64,000 bases of DNA from contig DATKZY010000194.1 of the NCBI GenBank assembly GCA_035527715.1, forward strand, positions 1 to 64,000, written 5' to 3'. Shown here piece by piece: positions 16,057-26,259 of the stretch. The position numbers and the translations under genes are program-made. Each line of letters starts with the position of its first letter. The stretch's first letter is position 1. Under the pieces are notes generated by a model, which worked only from the letters and a program-made list of their open reading frames with translations, was not told the origin of the DNA and searched no databases. Source of the stretch: DSUN01 sp035527715 (lineage in GTDB: Bacteria; Planctomycetota; PUPC01; DSUN01).

Positions 16057-17604
16057 GTGAGGGCAAGCAGAAACGCTGCGATCCTGTGCGCAATCGTGCT
16101 GGGCGGGCTCGCGCTGCGGGCGTACAACCTCGGTGGGGAGAGCCTGTGGTTCGACGAGGGCATTACGGCATTCACCTCCCGAATGGCCGTGCCGGACCTG
16201 CTGCGAACTTGCGCCGCGACCGACCACGTGCCGGCGTACTACCTGGCGCTCAAGGGATGGTGCGCGGCGTTCGGGAGGTCGGAGGCCGCCCTGCGGTCCC
16301 TGTCGGCCCTCTTCGGGGTGCTGAGCCTCCTGCTGATGTACCAGATCGGCGCCACGTTGTTTCGCGCTCGGGTGGGGCTGCTCGCCGCGTTGCTGATGGC
16401 GCTGTCGGTGTTCCACATCCGCCACGCCCAGGAAGCGCGGATGTACAGCTTGCTGTTGGTGGCAAGCATGACCTCCATGTGCTTCTTCCTCAGGGTCCTG
16501 GCGGGGCCACGGCGCTGGGATTCCCTGGGATACGTGTTGTCCACCGCGCTGGTGATGTACATTCATCCGTACGGAATCACGACGGTCGCAACCCAGAACG
16601 CGTTCTTTCTCACGGAGCTGCTGGTGTGCCGAACGGACCGGCGGGTCAGCCTGAAGCACTGGGTCCTGCTCCAGGCGGCGGTGGTGGCCCTCTACGCTCC
16701 GTGGATCCCCACGGTGTGCACGCAGGCGGCCCGCGCGGCATCGTCGAAGCTCCACCTGCACGTCAGGGACCCGATCTGGCTCGTGGCGGGCCACACGCTC
16801 GCCGTGTTCTCCGGCTACTTCGTGCCCCTCCTGGCCCTCCTCCTGGTGCTGTCGGTTCTTTCCGTCGTGCGTGTCGAGAGGACGCAAGGCAAGGTTGCCT
16901 GGCGCCGCCTCTTTCTGTCCCTCGAGGACTCCCGCTGGTCGGTTCGCGTGGCGGACCTCCGGAGCAACTACCTGGCCGCGGTGTGGCTCGTCATGCCGTG
17001 GGTCGTCGTTGCCACTGCCGGACTCGTTCTTGCCCCGATCTTCGAGTTCCGGTGCGCGATCGCGAGCGCCTCGGGGTTCTACCTGCTGGCGGCGAACGGG
17101 CTCGCGAGTCTGCGGTCCAAGCGGGCGTGGTGGGTCGTTCTCCTGGGGGTTGTGGCACTCCACGTGCCGCCGCTGTGGCGATACTACACCGTGGTGGGCA
17201 AGGAGCCCTGGCGAGAGGTGGTGGGGCACGTGGATGCCCACGCACGGCCGGGAGACCTTGTGCTGCTCAACTGCCCCGACCTCAAGCCCCTGCTGTTCGA
17301 CTACTACACGACCAGGACCGATCTTGTGGCGATGGCCTTCCCTCGGCCCGATTCCGACCTGCTTCACAGCAGGAGCGAGGTGACGGCCGAGGACGCCGAG
17401 GAACTGGGCCCCCTCGTCGAGAAGCATGCGAGGATCTGGGTCATTATCTCCCACTATGGCAAGGACGCGTTCCGCATCACGGATGCGCTCTCGAAGCTCT
17501 GCGAGAAGCGGGAGTTCAAGGAGTGGCGGCCGCCGAGCCAGGCCGGGCATGCCTCTGCGATCTACCTCTACATGTTCGAGCGGAAACCAGGCCCCGCCCG
17601 CTGA
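16057..17604 (+). CDS. GT39-type membrane glycosyltransferase (PMT_2 superfamily)
   Basis: An inner-membrane protein of about 515 residues. The GTG at 16057 has AGAAGGGGAAGG directly upstream; an in-frame GTG at 16036 is also possible. The first helix is followed by NLGGESLWFDEGI, the acidic DE pair (about 33-34) expected in polyprenyl-phosphate-sugar-dependent transferases, and then by HIRHAQEARMYSLLL (about 121-135). Many further hydrophobic helices follow, then a C-terminal soluble part. Such proteins move sugars from lipid carriers to proteins or lipids on the outer face of the membrane. It stands alone, so its acceptor is unknown. Confidence 0.85.
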   Translation: MRASRNAAILCAIVLGGLALRAYNLGGESLWFDEGITAFTSRMAVPDLLRTCAATDHVPAYYLALKGWCAAFGRSEAALRSLSALFGVLSLLLMYQIGATLFRARVGLLAALLMALSVFHIRHAQEARMYSLLLVASMTSMCFFLRVLAGPRRWDSLGYVLSTALVMYIHPYGITTVATQNAFFLTELLVCRTDRRVSLKHWVLLQAAVVALYAPWIPTVCTQAARAASSKLHLHVRDPIWLVAGHTLAVFSGYFVPLLALLLVLSVLSVVRVERTQGKVAWRRLFLSLEDSRWSVRVADLRSNYLAAVWLVMPWVVVATAGLVLAPIFEFRCAIASASGFYLLAANGLASLRSKRAWWVVLLGVVALHVPPLWRYYTVVGKEPWREVVGHVDAHARPGDLVLLNCPDLKPLLFDYYTTRTDLVAMAFPRPDSDLLHSRSEVTAEDAEELGPLVEKHARIWVIISHYGKDAFRITDALSKLCEKREFKEWRPPSQAGHASAIYLYMFERKPGPAR

Positions 17605-17854
17605 CAGGGCGGCTCGCCTTGCCCTGCCGCCGTCCCGGGAGTGAGGGGGACCGGCGGGGACCGGACGGTGCTCGGTGGAGCGGCGATGCCGCCGGGCGTT
17701 GGTTGCTGTGAGCCGCTCCGCGACTCGGGGGCGGGCCGCACTTGTTGCGGGTCACCATGCAGGGCAGCCGGCTGTGCCTGACGTGCCACGACACGGCAGG
17801 CTTCCCGCGCAGCGGGGCGCCGTAGAAGCCATCTCGGAAGGCGCGCGGGCAGTA

Positions 17855-18958
17855 TCACCTCTTCGCTTCGTCGGGCCACTGGTCGGGGGGCGTGAAGAAG
17901 CGCTCGTCGTCGGGGTCGCCCTCGGCGGAGGGGAAGGTAGCGGGCCTGGCGGTGACGACGGCCATCCGGGGGATGGCCTCCGAGCCGTCGGGCTTCAGGA
18001 CGGGCTTGAGAAGCTCGGCGTAGTGGCCGGCCGAGGTGGGGCCGGGCTGGACCCAGAAGGGGGGGCGGCTGTACTCGGCCTCGGGGCCCTTGACGCAGAG
18101 GGTCGCCCGGTCGCCGATGCGGCCGTCGGTGGTCACGACGACGTCGTGGTGGCGGATGTCGCCGAGGCTGCGGGTGTAGCGGTTGAACTCGATGAGCAGG
18201 ACATTGATGCGGTAGCCGACGCCCGGCTCCTCGGTGACGCTGACACCGAACGAGGGCGGCTGGGCGAGCAGGCGGAAGCCCTCGCAGGGAAGCGGGCCGG
18301 GAACGGTGCCCACGACAGGCACCGTGACCTTGGACGGCGGCGGCTCTTCCTTCTTCTTCGGCGGCGGCTCCTCCTTCTTGGCGAGGGGCCTCAGCACGTT
18401 GACGATCGCGTCGAACTGTTGGCGGGTCTTGATGACGACAGCGCCGCCGTGGGCGAGTTGGAAGAGCTCGAGGGCCTTCTGCGGGCCGTCTATGCTCTGA
18501 AAGAAGAAGCCGCGGTCGGCGGTCCACAGGTAGGTCTGGCGGTCGCCGAGGAGAAGGACATCGTATGGCTCGTACTTCGAGTTGGCGGCGCGGCAGAGCT
18601 TGACGCCGGGCTTAGGCTGGAGGTGGCGGAGCTTGAGCTGCATCTCGAGGCCCTGGATGGGGCAGGCGTCGCGGCTCCGCCGCAGGACGAAGGGGTGCGA
18701 ACAGGCGAACTCGACGCGGGTGACCTTGCCCGCCTTGTCGGCGTTGACGCGGACCTGCGCGTAGAAGCCGTACCACAGGTGCGGCTCGCCAGTGACCTCG
18801 AAGGCGCCGCGCACGACCACTGTCGTCTTGTCGAGCACCCAGGCCTCGGTTTCCAGGACCCTGGCCTTTGGCTCGCCGCGGGCGGCCCGCGGCGCCGCGG
18901 CCACGGGGAGCCACAGGGCAAGTAGCCAGGCCACCCGAGCCATCCCGCTTTGCCTCAT
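17855..18958 (-). CDS. Secreted protein of unknown function
   Basis: A 367-residue exported protein. ATG at 18958 follows AAGGAGG by 8 bases and gives a clean signal peptide (MARVAWLLALWLPVAAAPRA). A beta-rich N-terminal domain (ARVLETEAWVLDKTTVVVRGAFEV..., about 25-190) is joined by a Lys/Glu/Pro linker (KKEEPPPKKKEEPPPSK, about 195-212) to a second beta-rich domain ending in FFTPPDQWPDEAKR. I recognise no family. The linker and leader suggest an envelope-attached or periplasmic protein. The gene diverges from the propeller/MBL fusion gene. Confidence 0.72.
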   Translation of the reverse strand: MRQSGMARVAWLLALWLPVAAAPRAARGEPKARVLETEAWVLDKTTVVVRGAFEVTGEPHLWYGFYAQVRVNADKAGKVTRVEFACSHPFVLRRSRDACPIQGLEMQLKLRHLQPKPGVKLCRAANSKYEPYDVLLLGDRQTYLWTADRGFFFQSIDGPQKALELFQLAHGGAVVIKTRQQFDAIVNVLRPLAKKEEPPPKKKEEPPPSKVTVPVVGTVPGPLPCEGFRLLAQPPSFGVSVTEEPGVGYRINVLLIEFNRYTRSLGDIRHHDVVVTTDGRIGDRATLCVKGPEAEYSRPPFWVQPGPTSAGHYAELLKPVLKPDGSEAIPRMAVVTARPATFPSAEGDPDDERFFTPPDQWPDEAKR

Positions 18959-19009
18959 CCGCTCATCCTCCTTGCCGAGGCGTCGGTCGCGAAGGAACGC
19001 CACGGCCTG

Positions 19010-19037
19010 ATTATGGCTCCTGCCACCGCGGAGTCAA
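19010..19037 (-). promoter_or_regulatory. Promoter of the secreted unknown gene
   Basis: On the minus strand TTGACT (19037-19032), a 16-base spacer, then CATAAT (19015-19010). It lies about 50 bases upstream of the ATG at 18958. Confidence 0.6.
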
Positions 19038-19084
19038 GCTCGGCGTCGGGCATGAGTCTCATTCGCCCGTGTCACCCGGGGCAG

Positions 19085-19113
19085 TTGACAGGAAGCCGCC
19101 CTTCGCCTAGAAA
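19085..19113 (+). promoter_or_regulatory. Promoter of the propeller/MBL fusion gene
   Basis: A consensus TTGACA (19085-19090), 17-base spacer, then TAGAAA (19108-19113), about 50 bases before the ATG at 19163. It diverges from the promoter at 19010-19037. Confidence 0.62.
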
Positions 19114-19162
19114 GGGGTTGGCGTGGAGGGGGACCTTCGCTTCGACCGCGCGGAGGCACAGG

Positions 19163-22100
19163 ATGGCCCTGCGAAACCGAGGGAAGCTTCTTCTTCCGCT
19201 GCTGCTCTTGTGCGGGATGCGCATCGAGGGCGCGGAGCGGGCGCGGGCGCCCCGCTGGGATGCCCGCGGCCTGGGGCCGCTGCCCTGGCAGGGCATCGCG
19301 TGTCTGGACATCAGCGACGACGGGCGTTTCGTCGCCGTCGGCACCATCGCGCCGCCGGGCGACCCGAATCTCTTCCTGCTGGACGAGGGCGGCAGGGTCG
19401 TCGGGCAGCACCGGGCGGGCCTGCGGTGGCTCAATGAGGTGGCCGTTACGAACGACGGGCAGTTCCTGGCCGCCCTGTGCACCACGCCCGAGGGCACGGC
19501 GGGCGACTCGCCTCGGCTCTATGCGTTCCTGCGCGGCAAAGAGGTGGCGCAGATTTCGGCTGCCTTCAGGCTTCGTGATTTCCGGCCCGGCGGTTTCCTC
19601 TTCCATTACGGCGACCACTCGAACCACCTGCCGCCCGTCGCCCGGCGCGCGGGCGAGCAGTGGGTGGTCGCGGGGGACGATCGCCTCTGGTGGCTCTCGC
19701 CCGTCGAGGCGACAGTGAACCATGTTGCGCACCTGGGGGCGGGCGTGACAACGGCGTTCGCGGCCAGCCCGAGCGGCAGGGCCGTGGTCGGCCGATTCCC
19801 CGGCGTCGGCGAGCAGGCTACCCGGCTTCCGAATCTCCTGGTCGTCGAGCGCGGCAAGGCGAAGGCCGCGTGGAGCCGTCTCGCCAGCGCCGACGTGGCG
19901 CCGTCGCCCGAGCCCGAAAAGGGCGTCTACGGCCCCCCTGCCCCGCCCTGCCGCGACGCGAAGTTCCAGGTGCCGCTGGCCGTGGCCATTGACGAGTTGG
20001 GCGAGCAGGTGGCGGTGGCAGACTACGAGGGCCGGCAGCGGCTGTTCGCGCCCCGCGACGGAAGCGCGGAAATCCCCTTCGGCCTGCGCGTGATGCCCTC
20101 GCGGCCGACCGTCCACGTCTACGACGCCGACGGCAAGCCCGTCTGCCGCGTCGGCCCCGAGCGCTTCCGCGAGCCGTTCTGGTGCGACCTGGCCTTCTCG
20201 CCCGACGGCCGCGAGCTCCTCATCTCGCCGCACAACTGGACTTCGCGCGGCCTGGCCGGCCAGCCGCTCCTGCCCGCCGACGAGGCCGCGACCGACGCTT
20301 ACGTCCTCGACATCTCGAAGGGCGATCTGGAAGCGCTCCGATTCCCCGGCGCCATCTCCTCGGCAAGCTGCGGGTCGAAGGGGCGGATTGTGGCCGGGTG
20401 CTGGACGGGCCGCGTGCAGCTTGACGCAGGCCGTGTTCTCGACAAGGGGCTTGAAGTTGGCGGCCCAAGCCTCGTCCGCCTCGTCGCCGATGGCTCCTGC
20501 GTCGTGGCGACGACGGCGGGCACAGTGCTGAAACTCGACGCCAATGGCAAGGAGTTGTGGCGGACCGACCTCAGCCAATCGGTCAAGCCCGCGGACAAGC
20601 CGTGGACGCGCAACCAGCAGCCAGGCAAGATCGCTCCGGGCATCTGGCGCACGAACGGCGGCTTCGCTCACAGCGACATGGGGGCGCAACTCGTCATCGA
20701 AGCGCCCCAGGGTCTGCTCCTCATTGACCCGAACAGCGGGGCATCCTTCGACCAGAACTGGGCGAAGATTCAGGGCGCTGGCCTCGACCCGATGAACGTG
20801 AAGTACGTGCTCCTCACCCACGAGCACGGCGACCACGCGCCGGGGGCCTACCTCTGGCGGGTCGCCACGGGCGCCCAGGTCGTCGCCGGAGCCGAGGCCG
20901 CCTACATTCTTCAGCACCACCTCCCCGGCGGCACCGGCTACGGCTTCCACCCGCCCAACCCCGTGGACATCGCGGTCACGGAGGACAGGGAGCTGGACCT
21001 GGCCGGCCTGAAGGTGAAGGCCATCCGCCTCGCCGGCCACACCTACGGCTCGATGGGCTATGTCTTCACGAAGGACGGCAGGACCTATGTGGCCACGGGC
21101 GACCTCGTCATGCCCGGCGGCGTGCTCGGCTACTCGGGCAGCCTCGATTTCAGCGCCGAGGAGGTCCTCAAGAGCCTGCGGAAACTCGACATCCTGAAGC
21201 CCGACGAGATCCTGGGCGGACACGGCGGCGGGCCGCCCGACAACTTCGTTGCCGCCGGCATCGAGGCGGGCGAGGCCACCGGCTGGTCGCGCATGAAGCC
21301 CGAGAAGCCCAACCCCCTCTATCGTTTCACCCAGACCAACTGCGCCGTCGCTGCCTGGCTCCAGCCCATCCAGTGTGCCGCCTACGGCGACATTGACGGT
21401 GATGGCCGGCCCGACGTGGCTGTCCTGATCCCCAAGGGCGATGGCTCGGTCGTGCACGTCTACCTGAACAAAGGGGGAAAGTTCGCCGAGGCGCCCGACG
21501 CCGAGGGCGCTCTCCCCAACCTCAGCCGCGGCTGGAAGCTCCGCATCGTGCGCGTCAACGACGACAAGGTCGCCGACCTCTTCGCCTCGAGCGAGGGGCA
21601 GGCCGTCCTCCTCCTGTCGGAGGACGGACAACTCAAATTCCGCGCCATTCCCCTCCCGGGGCTGACCCGAGCCTCACAAGTCCTGACCGGCGATTTCAAC
21701 GGCGACAAGCGCACCGACCTGCTCATCGGCTCCCGTTTCGTGGGAAGCCACGCCATCGCCTACCAAGGCGAGGACAGCGCCTTCCGCGTCCGCCAGGCGA
21801 AAGCCCCTGGGCGCGGCTACCTCGGCGTGCAACTCGCCGACGTGAATGGCGACCGCCGCGACGACCTCATCTTCGCCTGCGGCGACATCCTGCTGCGGCA
21901 GGCGGACGGCTCGTTCGAGGAAACGGCATCCATCCGCCTCAAGCCGCCGTCGGGCTCGGGCGAACAGGCAGGCTGGACGTTTCTCGCCGCCGCCGACTTC
22001 GACAAGGACGCCGCGACCGACGTCGCGCTCCTCGCCAGCGGCAAGGAGGGCGTGCTCGTGTGGCTCTACCGGAACACGAGGAACCCGCAGCAGCCCTTCG

Positions 22101-22420
22101 CCGAGAAGCCGAGCGCGGAGTTCGTGGCAGCGGGCGCCGACATCATCCGCGACGGCCCCACCGTCGCCGACTGGAACGGCGATGGCGTGCCCGACCTCGT
22201 CCTCGCCACCCGCGAGAAGCCGTCCGCACGCATCCTCCTCGGCGCCGCCGCCGACGGGCTCAACCCCGAGCGGGTCGCCACCGTGCCGCTCGACTACACG
22301 CCGCACTTCGACACGCAACTCGGCGTGGCCGACTTCAATGGCGATGGGAAGCCCGACCTCGCCGGCTTCGGCCCCTCCGCCGTCGGAGCCGTGGGCGCCT
22401 ACATCTGGCTTCAGCGGTGA
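19163..22420 (+). CDS. Secreted beta-propeller / metallo-beta-lactamase / FG-GAP fusion protein
   Basis: A 1085-residue exported protein. ATG at 19163 has GGAGG 6 bases upstream; the longer open frame does not. After a signal peptide (KLLLPLLLLCGMRIEGAE), residues about 30-490 are repeated beta-propeller blades (ISDDGRFVAVGT, LAFSPDGRELLIS). Residues about 500-710 are a metallo-beta-lactamase fold with the zinc motif THEHGDH (H553, H555, D557, H558), then AGHTYGSMGY, TGDLV and GGHGG. Residues about 735-1085 carry six FG-GAP/VCBS calcium-type repeats such as DIDGDGRPD, DFNGDKRTD, DVNGDRRDD, DWNGDGVPD and DFNGDGKPD. A hydrolase placed between two binding propellers outside the cytoplasm is unusual. 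The substrate is unknown. Confidence 0.85.
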   Translation: MALRNRGKLLLPLLLLCGMRIEGAERARAPRWDARGLGPLPWQGIACLDISDDGRFVAVGTIAPPGDPNLFLLDEGGRVVGQHRAGLRWLNEVAVTNDGQFLAALCTTPEGTAGDSPRLYAFLRGKEVAQISAAFRLRDFRPGGFLFHYGDHSNHLPPVARRAGEQWVVAGDDRLWWLSPVEATVNHVAHLGAGVTTAFAASPSGRAVVGRFPGVGEQATRLPNLLVVERGKAKAAWSRLASADVAPSPEPEKGVYGPPAPPCRDAKFQVPLAVAIDELGEQVAVADYEGRQRLFAPRDGSAEIPFGLRVMPSRPTVHVYDADGKPVCRVGPERFREPFWCDLAFSPDGRELLISPHNWTSRGLAGQPLLPADEAATDAYVLDISKGDLEALRFPGAISSASCGSKGRIVAGCWTGRVQLDAGRVLDKGLEVGGPSLVRLVADGSCVVATTAGTVLKLDANGKELWRTDLSQSVKPADKPWTRNQQPGKIAPGIWRTNGGFAHSDMGAQLVIEAPQGLLLIDPNSGASFDQNWAKIQGAGLDPMNVKYVLLTHEHGDHAPGAYLWRVATGAQVVAGAEAAYILQHHLPGGTGYGFHPPNPVDIAVTEDRELDLAGLKVKAIRLAGHTYGSMGYVFTKDGRTYVATGDLVMPGGVLGYSGSLDFSAEEVLKSLRKLDILKPDEILGGHGGGPPDNFVAAGIEAGEATGWSRMKPEKPNPLYRFTQTNCAVAAWLQPIQCAAYGDIDGDGRPDVAVLIPKGDGSVVHVYLNKGGKFAEAPDAEGALPNLSRGWKLRIVRVNDDKVADLFASSEGQAVLLLSEDGQLKFRAIPLPGLTRASQVLTGDFNGDKRTDLLIGSRFVGSHAIAYQGEDSAFRVRQAKAPGRGYLGVQLADVNGDRRDDLIFACGDILLRQADGSFEETASIRLKPPSGSGEQAGWTFLAAADFDKDAATDVALLASGKEGVLVWLYRNTRNPQQPFAEKPSAEFVAAGADIIRDGPTVADWNGDGVPDLVLATREKPSARILLGAAADGLNPERVATVPLDYTPHFDTQLGVADFNGDGKPDLAGFGPSAVGAVGAYIWLQR

Positions 22421-22432
22421 GGCCGGCTCACT

Positions 22433-23929
22433 TCACTTCTCTCCGGGCTTGCCGAACTGCTTCCAGTAGAGCTCCTTGAGGGGGTTGACCTTCGGGCCGT
22501 CGAGGTCCTCGTTCTCGAGGCAGGGGAGGATCTCGTCCCACCACTTGTCGTAGGCGGCCTCGAGGTCCTTCACGACGTCGGGGTGCTGGGCGGCGATGTT
22601 GTTCTTCTCGCCGGGGTCGGCCTTGAGGTCGTACAGCTCCCAGTTCCTGCCGCCGCGAGCGACCATGATGTACTGGCCGCGGCGGACGCTGCACTGGCCG
22701 TACTTCGATCCGGCCGCCTTGCCCCGCCCCCAACGGCCGACGTGGGTGAAGAGATAGCGGTCGGGCCACGTGGCCTGCGGGTCGCTGAGGAGGGGCAGAA
22801 GGCTGAAGCCGTCGAGCTTCACGCCCTCGGGCACCTTGGTGCCCGCGAAGTCGCAGAAAGTCGGGAAGATGTCGAGGTGCGCCGTCAGCTTGTCCACGTC
22901 GGCTGGCTTGAGTGTGCCGGGCCATCGCCAGAAGCTGGGCACGCGCGTGCCGCCGTTGTAAGGCGAGCCCTTGCCGCTGCGCATCCCGGCGTTGAAGACG
23001 CCGCAGCCCGCCGTGCCGCCATTGTCGGTCAGGAAGATCACGAGCGTGTCGCGCTCGATGTCCCATTCCTTCAGCTTGGCCACGAGCTTGCCCACGTTGT
23101 CGTCAATGTTCGTGATCATGCCGTAGAACTTCGCCACGTCGCGGCGGCCGCGGCCCTTGCCCTTCTTGCCCTTCTCCTCGGGCTCGGGGAACTTGTCCTT
23201 GTACATCGCCTCGTATTCCTCGGGGCAGATGAGCGGGCCGTGGGGCGCGTTGGGCGTGATGTAGGCGAAGAAGGGCGCCTTGCCCTTCGTCGCGCCCATC
23301 CACTGGACGGCCTGGGCGAAGAAGACGTCGGTGCAGTAGCCCTTGGTCTTCTCGAACGTGCCGTTGTGGAGGATGGCGGGGTCGAAGTACTTGTTGCCGG
23401 GCGCGTCGCCGCAGGAGCCGGAATACGTCTGGCCGATGCCGCCGCAGCCGTGGATGAACATCTCGTCGAAGCCGCGTTTGCTGGGCCAGCGGTCGGGCTC
23501 GTCGCCGAGGTGCCACTTGCCGAAGATGCCCGTGGTGTAGCCTGCGGCCTTGAGCACCTGGGCGATGGTCGTGGCCTTGAGGGTGAGCCGCTCGCGCTCG
23601 AGGATGGTGTGGGTGACGCCGTTCTTGAACTCGTGCCGCCCCGTCATCAGCGAGGCGCGGGTCGGCGCGCAGGTGGGGCTGACGTGGAAGTCGGTGAACC
23701 GCACGCTCTCGCCGTGCAGGCGGTCAATGTTGGGCGTCTTGATGATCGGGTTGCCGAGGCAGGCGAGGTCGCCGTAGCCTTGATCGTCGGTCATGATGAG
23801 GATGATGTTCGGCCTCTTGCCCGCGAGGGTGCTCTGCGCCTCGGCCGCGCTGACGGCCTTGCCGAGCACCATGGCGGCCGAACCCGCGGCCGCGCAGCCC
23901 AGAAACTCGCGCCGGTTCACCTTGCTCAT
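22433..23929 (-). CDS. TAT-exported type I sulfatase
   Basis: A 498-residue sulfatase of the S1 alkaline-phosphatase-like family, hydrolysing sulfate esters outside the cytoplasm. A twin-arginine leader is present ([16 protein letters not shown]). [14 protein letters not shown] (41-54) supplies metal-binding aspartates. CAPTR at 87-91 is the CxPxR formylglycine site; C87 must be converted by an FGE or anaerobic sulfatase-maturing enzyme, neither of which is seen here. GKWHLGD and FLTDNGG are further family marks. ATG follows AAAGGAGG and overlaps the TGA of the sialidase-like gene by 4 bases, so the two are co-translated. Sulfated glycan breakdown is likely. Confidence 0.93.
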   Translation of the reverse strand: MSKVNRREFLGCAAAGSAAMVLGKAVSAAEAQSTLAGKRPNIILIMTDDQGYGDLACLGNPIIKTPNIDRLHGESVRFTDFHVSPTCAPTRASLMTGRHEFKNGVTHTILERERLTLKATTIAQVLKAAGYTTGIFGKWHLGDEPDRWPSKRGFDEMFIHGCGGIGQTYSGSCGDAPGNKYFDPAILHNGTFEKTKGYCTDVFFAQAVQWMGATKGKAPFFAYITPNAPHGPLICPEEYEAMYKDKFPEPEEKGKKGKGRGRRDVAKFYGMITNIDDNVGKLVAKLKEWDIERDTLVIFLTDNGGTAGCGVFNAGMRSGKGSPYNGGTRVPSFWRWPGTLKPADVDKLTAHLDIFPTFCDFAGTKVPEGVKLDGFSLLPLLSDPQATWPDRYLFTHVGRWGRGKAAGSKYGQCSVRRGQYIMVARGGRNWELYDLKADPGEKNNIAAQHPDVVKDLEAAYDKWWDEILPCLENEDLDGPKVNPLKELYWKQFGKPGEK

Positions 23930-25101
23930 TCCGCGCCTCCTTTCAGAGTCCGGAAGTTCGCGATGCGGTGGAAGGTCATGAAATTGGCATCGTGGAAGTT
24001 GTGCGCGCCGCCGAGGCCGTCGTCGAACGCCGTCCGCGACACGGCCACGATGTCGGCGCCCTCGAACTGCCAGTCCACGTATTGGAACCCGTGCTTCGCC
24101 GGGTCGGGGTGCTCGATGAGGATCGAGCGCACGGACCAGGCTCGCAGGTCGGGCGAGCTGATGAGGGCGAGGGTGTTGCGGGTCGAGGCCGGCTTGCCGC
24201 GCCGCTGCTTCGGCGGCACGTGGTTGGCCAGCGACCAGTAGAGGTCCGATGCTGCGTCGAAGCGGATGGTGAACTTCTTGGCTCCGCCGGGGAAGCTCAC
24301 GAAGCCGCGCTCGGGGTCGAACGTGGCGGCCTTGCCGTCGGCGCTGATCTCGACGATGGCCGCCACCTCATCGTCGGAAGGGGAATCCACGCGCAGGATG
24401 TCCACGAGCCGCCCGTCGCGGGTCACCACGGCATCGCCTTCGAGCCAGCCGTTGAACTTGCCGTCGAGCCACTTCGGGTCGCGCCCGAGGCGGTTGCTGC
24501 ACGTCCAGCTCTCGGCCTTGAGGAGGTCCGCATCGGCAGGAGCCGACATCATGAAGGCTCGGAAGTGCTTGCCCCAGCCACCCGCGCCGACGGCGTCCTC
24601 CATCGCGCGCCAGAGCCGGCCGTTGTGCACGACGACAGGCACGGGGGCACAGTGGTAGCGGCCGTCGGCGAGGAGCAGGCCGGTCTTGGCGTCCTTCGGC
24701 TCCGTCCACGTCCGCCCGCCATCGGTCGAGCGGCGGATGACCACGTTGCCGTACTGGCTCCACGTGCCCATGATGTAGAGGGCGGCATTGTGGACGAAAA
24801 GCGTCGACCAGAACTGCCCCTGAATCTCGGCCGCCTTGGCCCAGGTCTTCCCCTTGTCTTCCGAGCGGAAGACGCGGGTGATCGCGCGAGTCTTGTAGGC
24901 CGACTTCGGCCCGAACAGATCGTGCGAGGCGACATAGGAGCCGTCGGCGAGCAGCGCCAGGCTCGGCGAGCCCACATACTGCCCCGAGGCCGCAGGCACG
25001 TGGTCGATCACCACGCCAGGGACCGTCGACAGATCCGCCTCGCCGCCATTCGCCATGCCGATGCAGCTCAAGAGAACCAAACCTCCTGCAAAGCGGGTCA
25101 T
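23926..25101 (-). CDS. Secreted sialidase-like BNR-repeat protein
   Basis: A 391-residue exported six-bladed propeller protein of the sialidase/neuraminidase superfamily. A short signal peptide ([15 protein letters not shown]) is followed by Asp-box motifs SEDKGKTW (80-87) and STDGGRTW (125-132). The catalytic arginine triad of true sialidases cannot be confirmed by eye, so it may be a related exo-hydrolase or binding protein. The gene lies 12 bases after the UroD-like gene and overlaps the sulfatase start, so the three probably form one operon acting on sulfated or acidic glycans. Confidence 0.83.
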   Translation of the reverse strand: MTRFAGGLVLLSCIGMANGGEADLSTVPGVVIDHVPAASGQYVGSPSLALLADGSYVASHDLFGPKSAYKTRAITRVFRSEDKGKTWAKAAEIQGQFWSTLFVHNAALYIMGTWSQYGNVVIRRSTDGGRTWTEPKDAKTGLLLADGRYHCAPVPVVVHNGRLWRAMEDAVGAGGWGKHFRAFMMSAPADADLLKAESWTCSNRLGRDPKWLDGKFNGWLEGDAVVTRDGRLVDILRVDSPSDDEVAAIVEISADGKAATFDPERGFVSFPGGAKKFTIRFDAASDLYWSLANHVPPKQRRGKPASTRNTLALISSPDLRAWSVRSILIEHPDPAKHGFQYVDWQFEGADIVAVSRTAFDDGLGGAHNFHDANFMTFHRIANFRTLKGGAE

Positions 25102-25113
25102 TCGCTCACTCCT

Positions 25114-26235
25114 CTATGCCCCGAAGCGCCCCTCCAGCAGCTTCGACTTCTGCTCCCAGTAGTAGTTGAAGTTGGCCCACGAGATGTCGGGCGGGAAGGT
25201 GTGGTCGAGGGTCGGGATGAAGCCGCCTTGCTCGATGAGGGGGGCAAGCTCGCGGAGGGCGGCGTCGATCTCGGGCTTGCCTTTGGCCAGTTCGCGCTTG
25301 TCGACGGCGCCCCAGATGCGGAGGTCGCGGCCGAATTGCTTGCGGATGCGGTTGGGGTCCATGTTGCTCGCCCGCTCGAAAGGCCAGTGGGCGTCGATGC
25401 CCATTTCCATGTAGAGCGGGATGAGCGGCTCGGTGTTGCCGTCGCTGTCGAGCGAGCAGTAGGTGACGCCGTGCGACTTGAGGTGGTCGATCACGCGGCG
25501 GTAGTGGGGCATGATGAAGCGGCGGAAGCAGGCGGGACTGCACAGCGGGCCGCTCTTGCACGCCATGTCCTCGAAGAAATTGAAGTAGTCGAACTGCGCC
25601 GCCTCGACGAAGGGCCGCGTGACCTCGATGGCGAAATCGGCGATGAACTCGAACATTTCTTCGAGGAGCGCCGGCTGGTCGTAGAAGGCGAGCGAGAGGT
25701 TCTCGGTGCCCATCCACGCCCGTGCCACGCCGTAGAAGCCCGTGCAGCAATTCTGGCCGAGCACGAGCACGTGCTTGCGGTCGGCCCAGAAGGGCAGCTT
25801 GCTGCGCCAGTAGAGCGGGTAGCGGGTGGGGGTGGAGGGGTCGTAACGTTTCTTCATCGCGCGCAGGTCGTCGACGGTCTCGATGGGGAAGCGGAGGTAT
25901 TGGTCCATCGAGGCCCGCGTGCCGCGCACGGTGCCCTCGATGAGGGCTTTGGTCACCACGCCGTTCCAGTGGCGGATGATCTCGTAGCGGTCGGTCTTCT
26001 CGAGCACCTGCACCTCGAAGCCTGGGAGCATGCCCATATTGACGGGCAGGAACTCCCGCTCGTCCATCCCCAGGCACTCCTCGCCCACGAACCAGTTCCA
26101 GTGGAAGGTGTGGGGCTTGAGGCCCTGGGATTCCCAAAGCTCGATAGTGTGTCCCCAGCAGCCCAGTTCCCAGTTGGGCACGCGGTCGGGCGGCTGGTAC
26201 TCCATCACGGCGAGAAAGCGTTCGCGGGGGGTCAT
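25114..26235 (-). CDS. Uroporphyrinogen-decarboxylase-like protein, second paralogue
   Basis: A cytoplasmic UroD-superfamily barrel of about 373 residues. The ATG at 26235 starts TPRERFLAVMEYQPPDRVPNWELG, exactly the family's usual opening; an ATG at 26259 is the alternative. Conserved parts include DMACKSGPLCSPACFRRFIMP and, at the MtaA zinc site, SLDSDGN, where the HxC is again replaced. It is distant from the paralogue at 4256-5278. It heads a set with sialidase-like and sulfatase genes and has no MttB neighbour. Unlikely to be HemE; a role in methyl or carbon transfer is inference. Confidence 0.82.
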   Translation of the reverse strand: MTPRERFLAVMEYQPPDRVPNWELGCWGHTIELWESQGLKPHTFHWNWFVGEECLGMDEREFLPVNMGMLPGFEVQVLEKTDRYEIIRHWNGVVTKALIEGTVRGTRASMDQYLRFPIETVDDLRAMKKRYDPSTPTRYPLYWRSKLPFWADRKHVLVLGQNCCTGFYGVARAWMGTENLSLAFYDQPALLEEMFEFIADFAIEVTRPFVEAAQFDYFNFFEDMACKSGPLCSPACFRRFIMPHYRRVIDHLKSHGVTYCSLDSDGNTEPLIPLYMEMGIDAHWPFERASNMDPNRIRKQFGRDLRIWGAVDKRELAKGKPEIDAALRELAPLIEQGGFIPTLDHTFPPDISWANFNYYWEQKSKLLEGRFGA

Positions 26236-26259
26236 GTGGTTCACCCTGAAGTGTTCCAT

